A DNA stretch of 64,000 bases from Pedobacter fastidiosus (GTDB lineage Bacteria > Bacteroidota > Bacteroidia > Sphingobacteriales > Sphingobacteriaceae): the NCBI RefSeq assembly GCF_014306625.1, contig NZ_JACRYL010000006.1:22088-86087 (forward strand). Direction: 5' to 3'. The notes under the pieces are model-generated. The model saw only the letters and a program-made list of their open reading frames with translations. It did not search any database and was not told where the DNA came from. Of the stretch, positions 63,926 to 64,000 are shown piece after piece (positions within the stretch are counted from its first letter, which is position 1; every line of letters starts with the position of its first letter). A program made the translations under genes and the position numbers.

Positions 63926-64000
63926 ATGGCTCAATACGAATTATTGTTACCAAAAATGGGTGAAAGTGTTGCAGAAGCAACCGTAATTAAATGGGTAAAA
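63926..64000 (+). CDS. 2-oxo acid dehydrogenase E2 subunit, lipoyl domain start (partial)
   Basis: Only 25 codons are inside the window. They read MAQYELLLPKMGESVAEATV and then IKWVK, the exact start pattern of a lipoyl domain in dihydrolipoamide acyltransferases. The modified lysine would follow about 20 residues later, outside the window. Which complex it serves (pyruvate, 2-oxoglutarate or branched-chain) cannot be told. Confidence 0.85.
   Translation, partial: MAQYELLLPKMGESVAEATVIKWVK

Noticed and set aside
1..64000. tRNA, rRNA, CRISPR array, prophage or complete insertion sequence
   Set aside because: No cloverleaf, spacer-repeat pattern, phage gene block or intact transposase was seen on either strand.

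Overview
The window looks like a chromosomal segment of a member of the Bacteroidota, most likely Sphingobacteriaceae and close to Pedobacter. The evidence is low GC, SusC/SusD pairs, propeller-type two-component sensors, DUF4374/PepSY/TonB receptor operons, DUF4142 and MlaD/LptD genes of Bacteroidota type, almost no Shine-Dalgarno sequences, and many promoters fitting the Bacteroidota consensus (TTTG, about 19 nt, TAnnTTTG). I see no tRNA, rRNA, CRISPR array, prophage or intact insertion sequence.

Layout. 0.3-5 kb: a Crp/Fnr regulator, an epoxide-hydrolase-like enzyme, an NmrA-like reductase, an AraC regulator, a truncated peroxiredoxin remnant and a small membrane protein. 5-6 kb: a DEAD-box helicase. 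6-18 kb: a polysaccharide utilisation locus with a propeller sensor kinase and AraC-type response regulator (apparently one hybrid protein split at a run of six A) facing susC, susD, a GH5-like glycosidase and a sulfatase. 18-25 kb: a sugar isomerase-like protein and an iron/siderophore-type operon (TonB receptor, DUF4374 lipoprotein, PepSY membrane protein) behind a very good promoter and a structured leader. 25-32 kb: small stress and unknown proteins, MsrA, an unclassified deacetylase-barrel-like protein, serine acetyltransferase and cysteine synthase, and an AI-2E family permease. 33-37 kb: a GH106-type rhamnosidase convergent with a PL6 lyase. 37-42 kb: DUF4142 lipoprotein, MATE pump, thioesterase, a two-gene nucleotidyltransferase module and an exported protein. 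42-64 kb: mostly housekeeping genes (rpsO, pnp, rpe, TonB receptor, serC, serA-like, SAM hydrolase, phoH-like, purC, STAS, rnz, mlaD, two amidases, lptD, cinA, start of an E2 lipoyl protein).

The most interesting signal is in the leader of the sulfatase locus. A perfect TAnnTTTG box is followed about 19 bases later by a 25-codon ORF (10512-10589) that ends Ser-Ser-Cys-Cys-Cys-Thr-Thr. A hairpin with a U-rich tail (10635-10668) follows, and then susC. This has the form of a cysteine-sensing leader peptide placed before genes that liberate sulfate. The window also holds the serine-to-cysteine route (serA-like, serC, cysE, cysM). A second signal is the 5' leader at 19991-20033, with two GC-rich hairpins immediately after the promoter. 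Intergenic regions carry several families of dispersed inverted repeats, one of them a 120-bp element with perfect 16-bp terminal repeats.
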